Source: JBJKSO01 sp046703825
GTDB lineage: Bacteria; Chloroflexota; Dormibacteria; Aeolococcales; Bog-877
NCBI GenBank assembly: GCA_046703825.1
Contig: JBJKSO010000093.1
Span: forward strand, 1 to 36,725
DNA: 36,725 bases
Direction of reading: 5' to 3'
The notes beneath the pieces were generated by a model. It was not told the origin of the DNA. It saw only the letters and a list, made by a program, of their open reading frames with translations, and made no database searches. A program made the position numbers and the translations under genes. Shown piece after piece: positions 23,427 through 32,904 of this stretch. How positions within the stretch are numbered: position 1 is the first letter of the stretch; each line of letters begins with the position of its first letter.

Positions 23427-24602
23427 TTGAAGCTGCTTGAGCACGAGGCCAAGGACCAGCTGCGGTCGGCCGGGATCGAATGCCCGTTGGGTCGGTTGGC
23501 CCACTCCCCCGGCCAGGCCGAGGCCGCGGCCAAGGAGCTGGGCGCGATCGTGGTCAAGGCCCAGGTCCCGATCGGCGGCAGGGGCAAGGCGGGGGGCGTG
23601 AAGCTGGCCCGCAGCCCGGAGGAGGCCCGCCGGGCGGCGGAGCAGATCCTGGGCATGGACATCCGGGGCTACCCGGTGCACTCGGTGCTCTGCGAGGAGG
23701 CGCTGCCGATCGCCGCCGAGGTCTACTTGGGGGTCGCCCTGGACCGGGACCGCCGGGCGCTGGCGGTGATGCTGTCGATGGCCGGCGGGATGGAGATCGA
23801 GGAGGTGGCGGCGGAAAGCCCCGAGAAGATCGCCAAGCTCTGGCCCGACCCCTTCTCCGGCCCGCTTGCCTTCGAGGTGCGCCGGCTCGCCCTGGACGCC
23901 CTGGCCGGGGCCCGAGGGGAGGGACCCATCCCCAAGGCCAAGTTGCTCACTCAGCTGGTGCCGCTGGTGCAGCGTCTCTACCAGCTCGCCGGCCGCCTCG
24001 ACGCCACTCTCTGCGAGATCAACCCGCTGGTGGTGACCGCGGCGGGCCAGGTGATTGCGGGTGACTGCAAGATCGAGGTGGACCAGAACGCCGAGTACCG
24101 GCACCGGGAGCTGCGTTCCGAGGCCGAGGACCAGGGCGGGGACGATCCCCTGGAGGTGGAGGCGCGCCGGCGCGGGCTGACCTACGTCCACCTGGGTGGG
24201 GACATCGGGATCATCGGCAACGGTGCCGGGCTGGTGATGAACACGCTGGACCTGGTCAAGCAGCACGGCGGCCGCCCGGCCAACTTCCTCGACATCGGCG
24301 GTGGCGCCAAGGCGGAGGTGGTGCGGCGGGCCTTGGAGATGCTGCTCCTGGACGACCAGGTCAAGGGCATCTTCGTCAACATCTTCGGCGGCATCACCCG
24401 CGGCGACGAGGTGGCCCGGGGGCTGATCGAGGCCCGGGACCAGCTTGGACTGCGGCTGCCGCTGGTGGTGCGCATGACCGGCACCCGCGAGGAGGAGGGG
24501 CGCAGGCTGCTCGAAGAGGCGGGGATCACCCCGGCGGTCTCCGCTCCCCAAGCCGCCCAGAAGATCGTGGACCAGGTGGCGGCCGTGGGGTCGCTGCGAT
24601 GA
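23427..24602 (+). CDS. sucC: Succinyl-CoA synthetase beta subunit
   Basis: SucC binds the nucleotide and, with SucD, converts succinyl-CoA, phosphate and ADP (or GDP) to succinate, CoA and ATP (or GTP). The 391 residues match the family (E. coli 388). The ATP-grasp domain starts with KLLEHEAKDQLRSAGI and AIVVKAQVPIGGRGKAGGVK; metal and phosphate residues are in CEINPLVV and DCKIEVDQNA, and the CoA-ligase domain has GGDIGIIGNGAGLVMNTLD and VNIFGGITRGDEVA (each quoted in part). TTG at 23427 is chosen because it gives the standard N-terminus and has GGGAGGAG just upstream. It overlaps sucD by ATGA. Confidence 0.93.
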   Translation: MKLLEHEAKDQLRSAGIECPLGRLAHSPGQAEAAAKELGAIVVKAQVPIGGRGKAGGVKLARSPEEARRAAEQILGMDIRGYPVHSVLCEEALPIAAEVYLGVALDRDRRALAVMLSMAGGMEIEEVAAESPEKIAKLWPDPFSGPLAFEVRRLALDALAGARGEGPIPKAKLLTQLVPLVQRLYQLAGRLDATLCEINPLVVTAAGQVIAGDCKIEVDQNAEYRHRELRSEAEDQGGDDPLEVEARRRGLTYVHLGGDIGIIGNGAGLVMNTLDLVKQHGGRPANFLDIGGGAKAEVVRRALEMLLLDDQVKGIFVNIFGGITRGDEVARGLIEARDQLGLRLPLVVRMTGTREEEGRRLLEEAGITPAVSAPQAAQKIVDQVAAVGSLR

Positions 24603-25489
24603 GCATCCTGCTCGACCAGGAGTCGCGGGTGCTGATCCAGGGGATGACCGGTAGCGAGGGAACCTTCCACACCCAGCAGATGCTGGAATTCGGCACCCGG
24701 GTGGTGGCCGGGGTATCGCCGGGCAAGGGTGGCAGCACCCACCTGGGCCTGCCGGTGTTCGACTCGGTGGAGCAGGCGGTGCGGGAGACCGGGGCCAACG
24801 TGGCTGGCGTCTTCGTGCCGCCCCCGTTCGCGGCCGACGCCATCATGGAGGCCTCGGCCGCCGGGGTGGGGCTGGTGGTCTGCATCACCGAGCTGATCCC
24901 GGTCCTGGACATGGTGCGGGCGCGCGCCTTCATCAGCCAGCGCGGGACCCGCCTCGTCGGCCCGAACTGCCCGGGACTGATGTCCCCGGGCGAGCGGGCC
25001 AAGGTGGGGATCATCCCCAATCAGAGCGGTACGCCGGGCCCGGTGGGAATCGTCTCCCGCTCCGGCACCCTCACCTACGAGATCATGCAGGCCCTGGGAC
25101 GCGCAGGTCACGGCCAGTCCACAGCGGTCGGGATCGGCGGGGACCCGGTGCTGGGCGTCAGCTTCTCCGAGGTGGTGGAGCTGTTCGCCGCCGATCCCAA
25201 GACCGAGCTCGTGGTCATGGCCGGGGAGATCGGCGGCTCCGACGAGGAGCGGGCCGCGGCCCTGATCGGCCGCGGCTACCCCAAGCCCGTGGTGGGCTTC
25301 ATCAGCGGGCGCACCGCCCCCGAGGGCAAGCGGATGGGGCACGCCGGGGCCATCATCAGCGGCGGCACCGGCAGCCCCGCCTCCAAGGTGGAGGCGCTGA
25401 CCCGGGCCGGGGTGGCGGTGGCGGACACCATCGAGCAGATCGTCGAGCTGGTCGCGGAGGGTCTGGGCACGGTGCCAGCGGGGGCGTAG
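24599..25489 (+). CDS. sucD: Succinyl-CoA synthetase alpha subunit
   Basis: SucD carries the CoA-binding domain and the histidine that becomes phosphorylated. The 296 residues match the family (E. coli 289). Motifs are VLIQGMTGSEGTFHTQQM at the CoA-binding Rossmann fold, VGPNCPGLMSPGE, IVSRSGTLTYEIM, GIGGDPVLG and RMGHAGAIISGGTG with the phosphorylated His248 (His246 in E. coli). ATG at 24599 overlaps the sucC stop. The next gene, an acyl-CoA dehydrogenase, follows its stop by 2 bases, so the citric-acid-cycle enzyme and a fatty-acid enzyme share a transcript. Placed after the propionyl-CoA genes, it would use the succinyl-CoA they make. Confidence 0.93.
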   Translation: MSILLDQESRVLIQGMTGSEGTFHTQQMLEFGTRVVAGVSPGKGGSTHLGLPVFDSVEQAVRETGANVAGVFVPPPFAADAIMEASAAGVGLVVCITELIPVLDMVRARAFISQRGTRLVGPNCPGLMSPGERAKVGIIPNQSGTPGPVGIVSRSGTLTYEIMQALGRAGHGQSTAVGIGGDPVLGVSFSEVVELFAADPKTELVVMAGEIGGSDEERAAALIGRGYPKPVVGFISGRTAPEGKRMGHAGAIISGGTGSPASKVEALTRAGVAVADTIEQIVELVAEGLGTVPAGA

Positions 25490-25491
25490 CC

Positions 25492-26681
<1,190 letters not shown>

Positions 26682-26682
<1 letters not shown>

Positions 26683-26701
26683 CCGCCGATCGATCGGCGG
26701 C
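26682..26701. terminator. Perfect 20-base palindrome after the sucCD-dehydrogenase operon
   Basis: GCCGCCGATC and GATCGGCGGC are exact reverse complements with no spacer. As RNA this folds to an 8-base stem with a 4-base TCGA loop. It overlaps the stop codon and sits before the next promoter, so termination is the simplest reading; a protein-binding site is also possible. No T-run follows. Confidence 0.5.
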
Positions 26702-26751
26702 GCCCAGCTCGCTCCCGACGCCGTTCGCACGCCCCGGCTGCGCAGGTGGGG

Positions 26752-26757
26752 TAGGCT
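26752..26757 (+). promoter_or_regulatory. -10 box for the thiolase transcript
   Basis: TAGGCT lies 29 bases before the leader-peptide GTG at 26781, leaving room for the very strong ribosome site AAGGAGGAG (26769-26777). Confidence 0.45.
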
Positions 26758-26780
26758 CAGTGGAGAAGAAGGAGGAGAGC

Positions 26781-26828
26781 GTGAAGACAGTCAACCCGCA
26801 ACCGGCGACGATGAGGCTTTCCCGATGA
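26781..26828 (+). CDS. 15-codon leader peptide coupled to the thiolase gene
   Basis: GTG at 26781 has the strongest ribosome site in the window (AAGGAGGAG, 3 bases upstream of GTG by the end of the motif, about 5 from the core). It opens a 15-residue frame, VKTVNPQPATMRLSR, whose TGA (26826-26828) overlaps the thiolase ATG (26825-26827). The thiolase start has no ribosome site of its own. This is the form of a translationally coupled leader. The peptide has no run of one amino acid, so classical attenuation is not obvious; a Pro-Gln-Pro stretch could slow ribosomes. A frameshift that split an N-terminal extension from the thiolase is the alternative. Confidence 0.55.
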   Translation: MKTVNPQPATMRLSR

Positions 26829-28021
26829 CCCAGGACGGCCGCGAGCCGGTCATTCTGGCGGTGGCGCGCACGGCGTTCGGCAAGCTGGGCGGCAGCCTGA
26901 GCTCGGTATCCGCAGTGGACCTGGGCGCCCGCGCCATCCGGGGGGCGCTGGAGCGCGCCGGACTCGAGCCGGACCAGGTCGACCAGTGCATCATGGGGAC
27001 GGTCATCACCGCGGGCCAGGGCCAGATTCCGGCGCGCCAGGCGGCGATCAAGGCGGGCATCCCCCCCACCGTTTCCTCGCTCACCGTGAACAAGGTCTGC
27101 GCCTCCTCGCTGAAAGCGGTCAATCTCGGGGCGCTGATGATCAAGGCCGGCGAGGCGGACTTGGTTATAGCCGGCGGGATGGAGTCGATGTCGGGCGCGC
27201 CCATGCTGCTGCCCGGCGTGCGCCGCGGCGTCCCCATGGGCCACGTGACCATGTACGACTCCATGGTCTGGGACGGGCTCACCTGCCCGATCGACGAGGT
27301 GGCCATGGGCGAGCACGGGACCGAGGTAGCGGCCGAGCTCGGCGTCAGCCGGGAAGAGCAGGACGCCTACGCGCTGCTCTCGCAGCAGCGCTACGAGCAG
27401 GCTCGGCAGGCGGGCAAGGTGGCGGAGGAGATCGTGCCGGTGGAGGTCGCCACCAAGGGCGGGGTGACCACGGTAGAGGCGGACGAGCAGCCCCGGCCCA
27501 ACACCACCCTGGAGGCCCTGCGCAACCTGAGGCCGGTGTTCGGCGGTCCGGAAGGATCGGTCACCGCTGGCAACGCGCCCGGGATCAACGACGGCGCCGC
27601 TGCCCTGGTGATCGCCAGCCGCGAACGCGCCCGGGATCTGGGAATCGAGCCGCTCGCGCGCTGGCTCGGGTACGGCGAGTCCGGAGCTGACCACCCCTAT
27701 CTGGCCACGGTGCCGGCGCTGGCGCTGGAGCAGGCGCTGGGCAAGACCAAGGGCGCCATCACCGCCCCGCAGCTGCAACTGCTGGAGATCAACGAGGCGT
27801 TCGCGTCGGTGGTGATAACCAGCTCGCGGATGCTGGACGTCGACCTGGAGCAGGTCAACCCCAACGGCGGTGCCATCGCGGTCGGACATCCGGTGGGCGC
27901 CTCGGGGGCGCGCATCCTGGGCGCTCTGGTGCTCGAGCTGAGGCGGCGGGGCGGCGGCCTCGGGGCGGCCACCATCTGCTCAGGTACCGCCCAGGGCGAG
28001 GCCACCCTGGTCGAGGTCTGA
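26825..28021 (+). CDS. Acetyl-CoA C-acyltransferase (thiolase)
   Basis: This 398-residue thiolase either cleaves 3-ketoacyl-CoA with CoA in beta-oxidation or condenses two acetyl-CoA. Catalytic residues are all present: Cys92 in VNKVCASSLKAV, His355 in GHPVGASGARIL and Cys385 in ATICSGTAQGEATL. The last motif has the 'CSGxAQG' form seen in high-GC Gram-positive acetyl-CoA acetyltransferases instead of CIGGGQG. The N-terminus EPVILAVARTAFGKLGGSLS is standard, and ATG at 26825 overlaps the stop of a 15-codon leader. The SnoaL-like gene follows after 4 bases. Direction in the cell is probably breakdown, given the dehydrogenases and EtfD-like protein nearby. Confidence 0.9.
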   Translation: MTQDGREPVILAVARTAFGKLGGSLSSVSAVDLGARAIRGALERAGLEPDQVDQCIMGTVITAGQGQIPARQAAIKAGIPPTVSSLTVNKVCASSLKAVNLGALMIKAGEADLVIAGGMESMSGAPMLLPGVRRGVPMGHVTMYDSMVWDGLTCPIDEVAMGEHGTEVAAELGVSREEQDAYALLSQQRYEQARQAGKVAEEIVPVEVATKGGVTTVEADEQPRPNTTLEALRNLRPVFGGPEGSVTAGNAPGINDGAAALVIASRERARDLGIEPLARWLGYGESGADHPYLATVPALALEQALGKTKGAITAPQLQLLEINEAFASVVITSSRMLDVDLEQVNPNGGAIAVGHPVGASGARILGALVLELRRRGGGLGAATICSGTAQGEATLVEV

Positions 28022-28025
28022 GGCC

Positions 28026-28424
28026 GTGGCGCAGGGCTCGCCCGCGGCGGCGGTGGCCGCGCTCTACGACGCCTACCAAGCCCGCGACTGGGAGGCCGCC
28101 GAGGGGCTGCTGCATCCCGCGGTGGTGGTCGACATGCCGGCCACCCGCGAGCGCTTGGAGGGCCGCGCCGAGGTGCTGAACTTCCAGCGCAACTATCCGG
28201 AACCTTGGGGCGAACTCAGCGTGATCCGGGTCCTGGGAGGCGGCCGACCGGAGGACGAGTGGGCGGCCGCCGAGGTCCGGGTCGAGGACCCCGCCGGTAG
28301 GGTCTTCCTGCTGGCGTCCTTCTGGGAGGTGCGCGAGGGCCGGCTCTGGCGTGGGGTTGAGTACTGGGTCGACCAAGAGGAGCCGCCCGAGCGCCGCCAC
28401 TCGGCGGGCGGCAACGGTGCCTAA
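28026..28424 (+). CDS. SnoaL-like / NTF2-fold protein
   Basis: This 132-residue protein has the NTF2-like cone pattern: two N-terminal helices (AAAVAALYDAYQARDWEAAEGLLHP), a VVVDMPATRERLEGRAEVLNFQ segment typical of SnoaL-like proteins, and four beta strands ending with EVREGRLWRGVEYWVDQ (each quoted for orientation). Members are small enzymes, such as polyketide cyclases or isomerases, or have no known activity. GTG at 28026 follows the thiolase stop by 4 bases, so it is co-transcribed. The C-terminal 15 residues are Gly/Glu-rich. Function is open. Its stop codon TAA is part of the TAAAAT box of the next promoter. Confidence 0.78.
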   Translation: MAQGSPAAAVAALYDAYQARDWEAAEGLLHPAVVVDMPATRERLEGRAEVLNFQRNYPEPWGELSVIRVLGGGRPEDEWAAAEVRVEDPAGRVFLLASFWEVREGRLWRGVEYWVDQEEPPERRHSAGGNGA

Positions 28425-28427
28425 AAT
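28422..28427 (+). promoter_or_regulatory. -10 box for the second acyl-CoA dehydrogenase gene
   Basis: TAAAAT lies 37 bases before the ATG at 28465 and contains the stop codon of the SnoaL-like gene. A ribosome site GGAGG (28454-28458) follows at normal distance. Confidence 0.5.
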
Positions 28428-28464
28428 CACGGCGCTCGCCTGACGCCCAGCGCGGAGGACTGCG

Positions 28465-29607
28465 ATGTCGACTGCGGAACTCATCGAGGATCGTGAGAGC
28501 ATCCGGCTCGCGGTGCGCGAGCTGGCCCAGGCCCGAATCGCCCCCCGCGCCGGCGAGATCGACCGCACCGGCGAGTTTCCCCGGGATGTGGTCGACCTGC
28601 TGCGCGAGCACGACGTCTTCGCCGTCGCCTTCCCGCCGCAGTACCAGGGTGCCTCGGGCAGTGCGCTGACCCTGGCGATGGTGGTGGAGGAAGTGGCCAA
28701 GGTTTGCGCGACCTCCTCTTTGCTGCTGGCGGTGCAGGCGCTGGGTGGCTACCCGCTGCTCTTGGGTGGCAGCGAGGAGCAGCGGCGGGAGTTCCTGCCC
28801 GAACTGGCCAGCGGACGCAAGCTCGCCGCTTACGCGCTCAGTGAACCCGACGCCGGCAGCGACCCGGCGTCGCTGCGCACCCGGGCCGTGCGCGACGGCG
28901 ACGACTACCTCTTGACGGGAACCAAGATGTGGATAACCAACGGCGGCGTCGCCGACCTGATTGTCGTGTTCGCGCGCACCGGTGATGAGATGAATTCCCG
29001 CAACATCTCGGCCTTTTTGGTTGACGGCGACAGCGCCGGGCTCGCGCGCAACACCATCCACGGCAAGCTGGGCATCCGGGGCAGCAACACCGCCGAGCTG
29101 GTTTTCGAGTCCTGCCGGGTGCCGGCCGAGCGCCGACTCGGGGCCGAGGGCGACGGCTTCCGGATCGCGATGGGGGTGCTGGACCGCTCGCGACCCCAGA
29201 TCGCCGCCCAGGCGCTGGGGATCGCCGCCGGTGCGCTCGACGTGGCCACCCGCTACGCGCAGGAGCGCAAGCAGTTCGGCCGCACCATCGCCGAGTTCCA
29301 GGGGCTCCAGTTCATGCTCGCCGACATGGCAGCCCAGGTGGAGGCGGCGCGCTGCCTGACGCACGAGGCCTGCCGGGCGGTCGACGCCGGCGACGAGCGC
29401 ATGACCATGCTGGCGGCGATGGCCAAGCTGACGGCGTCGGACACCGCCATGCGGGTGACCACCGACGCGGTCCAGGTGCTGGGCGGGTACGGTTACATCA
29501 ACGAATTCCCGGCGGAGCGGATGATGCGCGACGCCAAGATCACGCAGATTTACGAGGGAACCAACCAGATCCAGCGCCTCGTGATCGCGCGCCACCTGCT
29601 CGCCTGA
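28465..29607 (+). CDS. Acyl-CoA dehydrogenase (second of two)
   Basis: This 380-residue acyl-CoA dehydrogenase is of the short- or branched-chain type. Motifs are AYALSEPDAGSDPASLRT, KMWITNGGVAD, HGKLGIRGSNTAEL, ERKQFGRTIAEFQGLQFMLADMA (first part) and the C-terminal DAKITQIYEGTNQIQRLVIA with the catalytic Glu364 in the usual place; these closely resemble butyryl- and isobutyryl-type enzymes, though chain length cannot be fixed by eye. ATG at 28465 has GGAGG 6 bases upstream and its own -10 box, so it is a separate unit from the thiolase. It would feed ETF and the EtfD-like protein. Confidence 0.9.
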   Translation: MSTAELIEDRESIRLAVRELAQARIAPRAGEIDRTGEFPRDVVDLLREHDVFAVAFPPQYQGASGSALTLAMVVEEVAKVCATSSLLLAVQALGGYPLLLGGSEEQRREFLPELASGRKLAAYALSEPDAGSDPASLRTRAVRDGDDYLLTGTKMWITNGGVADLIVVFARTGDEMNSRNISAFLVDGDSAGLARNTIHGKLGIRGSNTAELVFESCRVPAERRLGAEGDGFRIAMGVLDRSRPQIAAQALGIAAGALDVATRYAQERKQFGRTIAEFQGLQFMLADMAAQVEAARCLTHEACRAVDAGDERMTMLAAMAKLTASDTAMRVTTDAVQVLGGYGYINEFPAERMMRDAKITQIYEGTNQIQRLVIARHLLA

Positions 29608-29650
29608 GCCAGGCCGGGAAAGACCATGCGGCTGCCACTCCGCGTGCGCC

Positions 29651-30241
29651 ATGCCTGAACTGCCCAGGCCGGTGGGCATGGCTCTGACCAGCGCACCCTA
29701 CCGATGGGTGGTACGGCGGCTGCTCTTGCCCTGGGTTCTGGGTGATGTCCAGCTAGCGGGTCGGGGCCTCGAGATCGGCGCCGGTTCGGGAGCGATGGCG
29801 GCGGAGATTCTGGAGCGCTTTCCCGCCCTGGAGATGGTAGTCACCGACCTCGACCCGACCATGGTGGCCAAGGCGCGGACCGGGCTCGCCGGCTTCGGCG
29901 GGCGGGTTGAGCTGCAGGTCGCCGACGCCGCCGCCCTGCCGTTCCCTGATGGCCACTTCGACTTCGTGCTGACGGCGGCCATGCTGCACCACGTTCAACC
30001 GCCGCAGCGGGCGGTCGCCGAGGTGGCGCGGGTCCTGCGACCTGGGGGCCTCCTGCTCGGCTACGACGTCACGGACACCTTGCCCGTCCGCATCATCCAC
30101 CTAGCCGAAGGCGGCAGGATCCACCTGCTTCACCCCCAAGAACTGAGATCGGCGATCGCCGATGCCTGCGGTGGCGCCCTGGTCATGCGAGATTCGCTGG
30201 CGGGCTCTTTGGTCCGCTTTCGCGCCACCAAGGCAAGTTGA
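29651..30241 (+). CDS. Class I SAM-dependent methyltransferase
   Basis: This 196-residue protein has a methyltransferase type 11 core: GLEIGAGSGAMAAEI (SAM-binding glycine-rich loop at about residues 39-53), VVTDLDPTMV (acidic residue that binds the ribose), VADAAALPFPDGHFDFVL and RVLRPGGLLL. The substrate is not evident; relatives methylate small molecules, lipids or quinone precursors. ATG at 29651 starts 43 bases after the dehydrogenase stop with no clear ribosome site or -10 box. It is short for the family because little follows the core fold. A perfect palindrome at 30148-30163 lies inside the coding sequence and needs no separate explanation. Confidence 0.82.
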   Translation: MPELPRPVGMALTSAPYRWVVRRLLLPWVLGDVQLAGRGLEIGAGSGAMAAEILERFPALEMVVTDLDPTMVAKARTGLAGFGGRVELQVADAAALPFPDGHFDFVLTAAMLHHVQPPQRAVAEVARVLRPGGLLLGYDVTDTLPVRIIHLAEGGRIHLLHPQELRSAIADACGGALVMRDSLAGSLVRFRATKAS

Positions 30242-30253
30242 GCCTGCCGCCGA

Positions 30254-30886
30254 TCAGACGGGGGAGGTGGTGACCCAGATCATGCTTCGCCCCACCTCGG
30301 CGGGTGCTGTGACCAAGTCGGTCTCGATCCGCTCCAGCACGTAGCCGAGGCGGCGAGGAATCGCCTCACTCCTCAGGTTGGCCTCGTCACAGCGGATCTC
30401 CACCCGCGAGACCTCCTCCAGGCCGAGCGCGACGTTGGTGAGCGCGCGGGCGGCTTCGGTGGCGTATCCGCGGCGCTGCTGGCGCCGGTCCAGCCAGTAG
30501 CCGATCTCCAGCCCTCCGCGGCCGATCCGCCGGTGCAAACCGAAGACGCCCAGGACCACTCGGCTGGGCGGCCGGAGGAGCAGGAACGAGTAGGTGCTGT
30601 CCTGCTCCCAGGCTTGCTCCGCCTGAATCAGCCGGGCTCGCTGCGAAGCCGGCTCGGCTGCCTCCGCCGTCGCCCAGGGCATCCAGGGGTGCAGGTGCTC
30701 CAGGTTGTCCCGCACCGCGCGTGCGACGCGCTCCGAATCTGCTTGAGCCTCCCGTTGCAGGGTGAGTCCGCCTGCGACGGCGATGGTCGGGGGCGGCTTG
30801 GCGGCCACGGTCACGAGGATAGTCACGGGGCGGCGAAGGCGCCCGCCGGGCCGGGTCGTACGCCGGTTCGCGACCCTCCGTGCCAT
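30254..30886 (-). CDS. GNAT acetyltransferase, RimJ/RimL type
   Basis: This 210-residue protein carries a RimL-like acetyltransferase domain: LEHLHPWMPWA near the start, YSFLLLRPPSRVVLGVFGLHR strands (quoted in part), LEIGYWLDRRQQRRGYATEAARAL as the acetyl-CoA binding region, and RVEIRCDEANLRSEAIPRRLGY at the end, a typical signature. It would acetylate the amino terminus of a ribosomal or other protein, or a small amine. The start is uncertain: ATG at 30886 gives an Arg-rich first 20 residues, while GTG at 30826 or 30814 would start nearer the domain. It is divergent from the second GNAT gene and convergent with the methyltransferase gene. Confidence 0.82.
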   Translation of the reverse strand: MARRVANRRTTRPGGRLRRPVTILVTVAAKPPPTIAVAGGLTLQREAQADSERVARAVRDNLEHLHPWMPWATAEAAEPASQRARLIQAEQAWEQDSTYSFLLLRPPSRVVLGVFGLHRRIGRGGLEIGYWLDRRQQRRGYATEAARALTNVALGLEEVSRVEIRCDEANLRSEAIPRRLGYVLERIETDLVTAPAEVGRSMIWVTTSPV

Positions 30887-30975
30887 TGACTAAGGGCCGG
30901 ATATGTCCGTGGCTTGACCACCGGGCAGCCGCCCGCCGCAGCTGGCTTCCGCCCCTGGGATCATGGGCTGCTTTG

Positions 30976-31593
30976 GTGCCCACCAAGCACGGACCCTCGA
31001 TTCGAACCGAGCGCTTGCTGCTGCGCCGCTGGCGGCCGGAGGACCTGTATCCGTTCGCCCGGCTCAACGCCGATCCCGAGGTGATGGAGTACTTCCCTGC
31101 CCGTCTGAGCGCCGCCGAGAGCGCCGAGCTGGCGCGCCGGGCCGACCGCCACTTCCAGCTGAGCGGCTACGGGTTGTTCGCGGTGCAGCTGCTGGACGGC
31201 CCGCCCTTCATCGGATTCGTGGGGCTGAGCCGGGTTCCCGACGACTACCCCTGCGCACCGGCGGTCGAGGTGGGCTGGCGGCTGGCTCGCGCCCACTGGG
31301 GGCGCGGCTACGCCAGCGAGGCGGCGCTGGCGTCGTTGAAATACGCCGCCGGCCTAGGTCTCAAGCAGGTGGTCTCCTTCACCAGCGAGACCAACTGGCG
31401 CTCCCGGCGAGTGATGGAGCGGATCGGCATGGTCCACCACCCTATCGACGACTTTCTCCATCCCCGCCTGCCTGTGGGCCACCCGCTCCGACCCCACGTC
31501 CTCTACCGGGTCGGGTTGCCCGACTTGGGGAGCTCCTCCCGGCTGAGCGCTCGCGCCAGCTCGCGCAGGCGCGACGACGTCCGCACCGGGTAG
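30976..31593 (+). CDS. GNAT acetyltransferase (second)
   Basis: This RimJ/RimL-type acetyltransferase of about 205 residues begins with the standard IRTERLLLRRWRPED and continues through NADPEVMEYFP, FIGFVGLSRVP, VEVGWRLARAHWGRGYASEA (acetyl-CoA binding) and the C-terminal TNWRSRRVMERIGM. GTG at 30976 is chosen because it lies ten codons before the family start; the frame extends upstream to 30880 but that part is not like a protein. Its last 30 codons (31503-31593) overlap the end of pncB on the other strand, and the tail there is Ser/Arg-rich, probably not part of the fold. The substrate is unknown. Confidence 0.82.
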   Translation: MPTKHGPSIRTERLLLRRWRPEDLYPFARLNADPEVMEYFPARLSAAESAELARRADRHFQLSGYGLFAVQLLDGPPFIGFVGLSRVPDDYPCAPAVEVGWRLARAHWGRGYASEAALASLKYAAGLGLKQVVSFTSETNWRSRRVMERIGMVHHPIDDFLHPRLPVGHPLRPHVLYRVGLPDLGSSSRLSARASSRRRDDVRTG

Positions 31594-32897
31594 GCGGCGG
31601 GAGCCTTCAGGCGCCGCTGCGCCTCGGGGAGGTGTCCCCACTGGTCGGCGAAGCGCTGCCGGCCCTGCTCCAACCGCTGTTGGGCCGGGTCCAGGCGTCT
31701 CCCGGAGCGCACCACCGTGCGCAGCAGCGGCTGGCTTTCCGCGGGTGCCGGCTCGTCGGCCAGGGCCAGCAGGTCGTGGCTCCAGTCCTGCGCCCGCCAC
31801 ACCTGTTTGCGCCCCGGCCAGGTGACCTTGCCCGGGGAGAGCTTGTGCACCGGCCGCCCCGCGTACTCGACCAGCTTGTAAACCATGTCGGTCAGCGGCG
31901 CGTCGGCGGATACCGCCAGCGCCGAGCCCACCCCGAAGCCGTCGATCGGGGCTCCCTGCTCCAAGAGTCGCTCCATCTTGTACTCGTCCAGGCCGCCGCT
32001 GGCGACCACGCGCAGCTCACCCAGGCCGGATTCGTCGAACCGCCGCCGGGCGAGGCTTGACTGCTCCAGCAGGTCACCGCTGTCCAGCCGGATCCCGTAG
32101 ATCCGGCCCCCCTCGCGGCGGATCTCCTGCGCAACGTCGACCACCAGTTCGATCGCCCGGGCGCTGTCGTAGGTGTCCACCAGCAGGGTGGTGCTGGGTC
32201 CGAATGCCCGGGCGAAGGTGAGGAAGCTCTCGCGCTCGTCCTGGTGGGCTTGGACGAAGGAGTGGGCCATGGTCCCAGTGGCCTGGAGCCCATAGCGCCG
32301 GGCACCGGCGACGTTGCTGGTGGTGTCGATCCCCACCAGCTTGCAGACCCGGCTGAGCTTCATGCCAGCGTCGATCCCCTGCGCGTGCCTCAGCCCGAAG
32401 TCGGAGACTCCCCGGTCGCGGGCGGCGTGAAGACAGCGGGCCGCCTTGGTGGCCAGCGTGGTCTGCAGCGTCAGCTGGTTCAAGAGGAAGGTCTCCGCCA
32501 GCTGCGCCTCGGCCATGGGGGCGTCGACCTCGAGCAGTGGCTCGGCGGCGAAGACCAAGGTGCCCTCGTCGACGGCGCGGACGTCGCCGGTGAAGCGCAG
32601 CTCGCCCAGCCAGTCCAGGAACTCAACGGGGAAGAGTTGGAGCGCCTCCAGGTCCTGGAGCGTTTGCCCGTCGAACCGCAGCTGCTCCAGCCAGTCCAGC
32701 GCGTCATCGAGCCCGGCCGCCACCAGGAAGCCGCGATTGGCGGGGAGCTGGCGCGTGAACAGGCTGAAGGTAGCCCGCTCCTGGCACATGCCGGTTTGCC
32801 AGTACACGTAGGCCATCGTCAGCTCGTAGAGGTCCACCAGCAAGGCTGGAGCCACACCGCCCCAGGCAGACTGGGCGGAGCCGTCCGCAGATCCCAT
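31503..32897 (-). CDS. pncB: Nicotinate phosphoribosyltransferase
   Basis: This enzyme makes nicotinate mononucleotide from nicotinate and PRPP, with ATP, in NAD salvage. The 464-residue product has the family start LLVDLYELTMAYVYWQTGM, then ANRGFLVAAGLDDALDWL, FGLRHAQGIDAGM, GTMAHSFVQAH with the conserved histidine that is phosphorylated in the family, YGIRLDSGDL and GFGVGSAL. ATG at 32897 is chosen because it precedes this N-terminus and follows a TTTAGT -10 box by 7 bases on the minus strand; the frame runs on through meaB but that is antisense. It is divergent from meaB. The last 91 bases overlap the second GNAT gene. Confidence 0.9.
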   Translation of the reverse strand: MGSADGSAQSAWGGVAPALLVDLYELTMAYVYWQTGMCQERATFSLFTRQLPANRGFLVAAGLDDALDWLEQLRFDGQTLQDLEALQLFPVEFLDWLGELRFTGDVRAVDEGTLVFAAEPLLEVDAPMAEAQLAETFLLNQLTLQTTLATKAARCLHAARDRGVSDFGLRHAQGIDAGMKLSRVCKLVGIDTTSNVAGARRYGLQATGTMAHSFVQAHQDERESFLTFARAFGPSTTLLVDTYDSARAIELVVDVAQEIRREGGRIYGIRLDSGDLLEQSSLARRRFDESGLGELRVVASGGLDEYKMERLLEQGAPIDGFGVGSALAVSADAPLTDMVYKLVEYAGRPVHKLSPGKVTWPGRKQVWRAQDWSHDLLALADEPAPAESQPLLRTVVRSGRRLDPAQQRLEQGRQRFADQWGHLPEAQRRLKAPAAYPVRTSSRLRELARALSREELPKSGNPTR

Positions 32898-32904
32898 TTG
32901 GGCA

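Noticed and set aside
30148..30163. Perfect 16-base palindrome ATCGGCGATCGCCGAT
   Set aside because: It lies inside the methyltransferase coding sequence, which explains it; no control role is needed.
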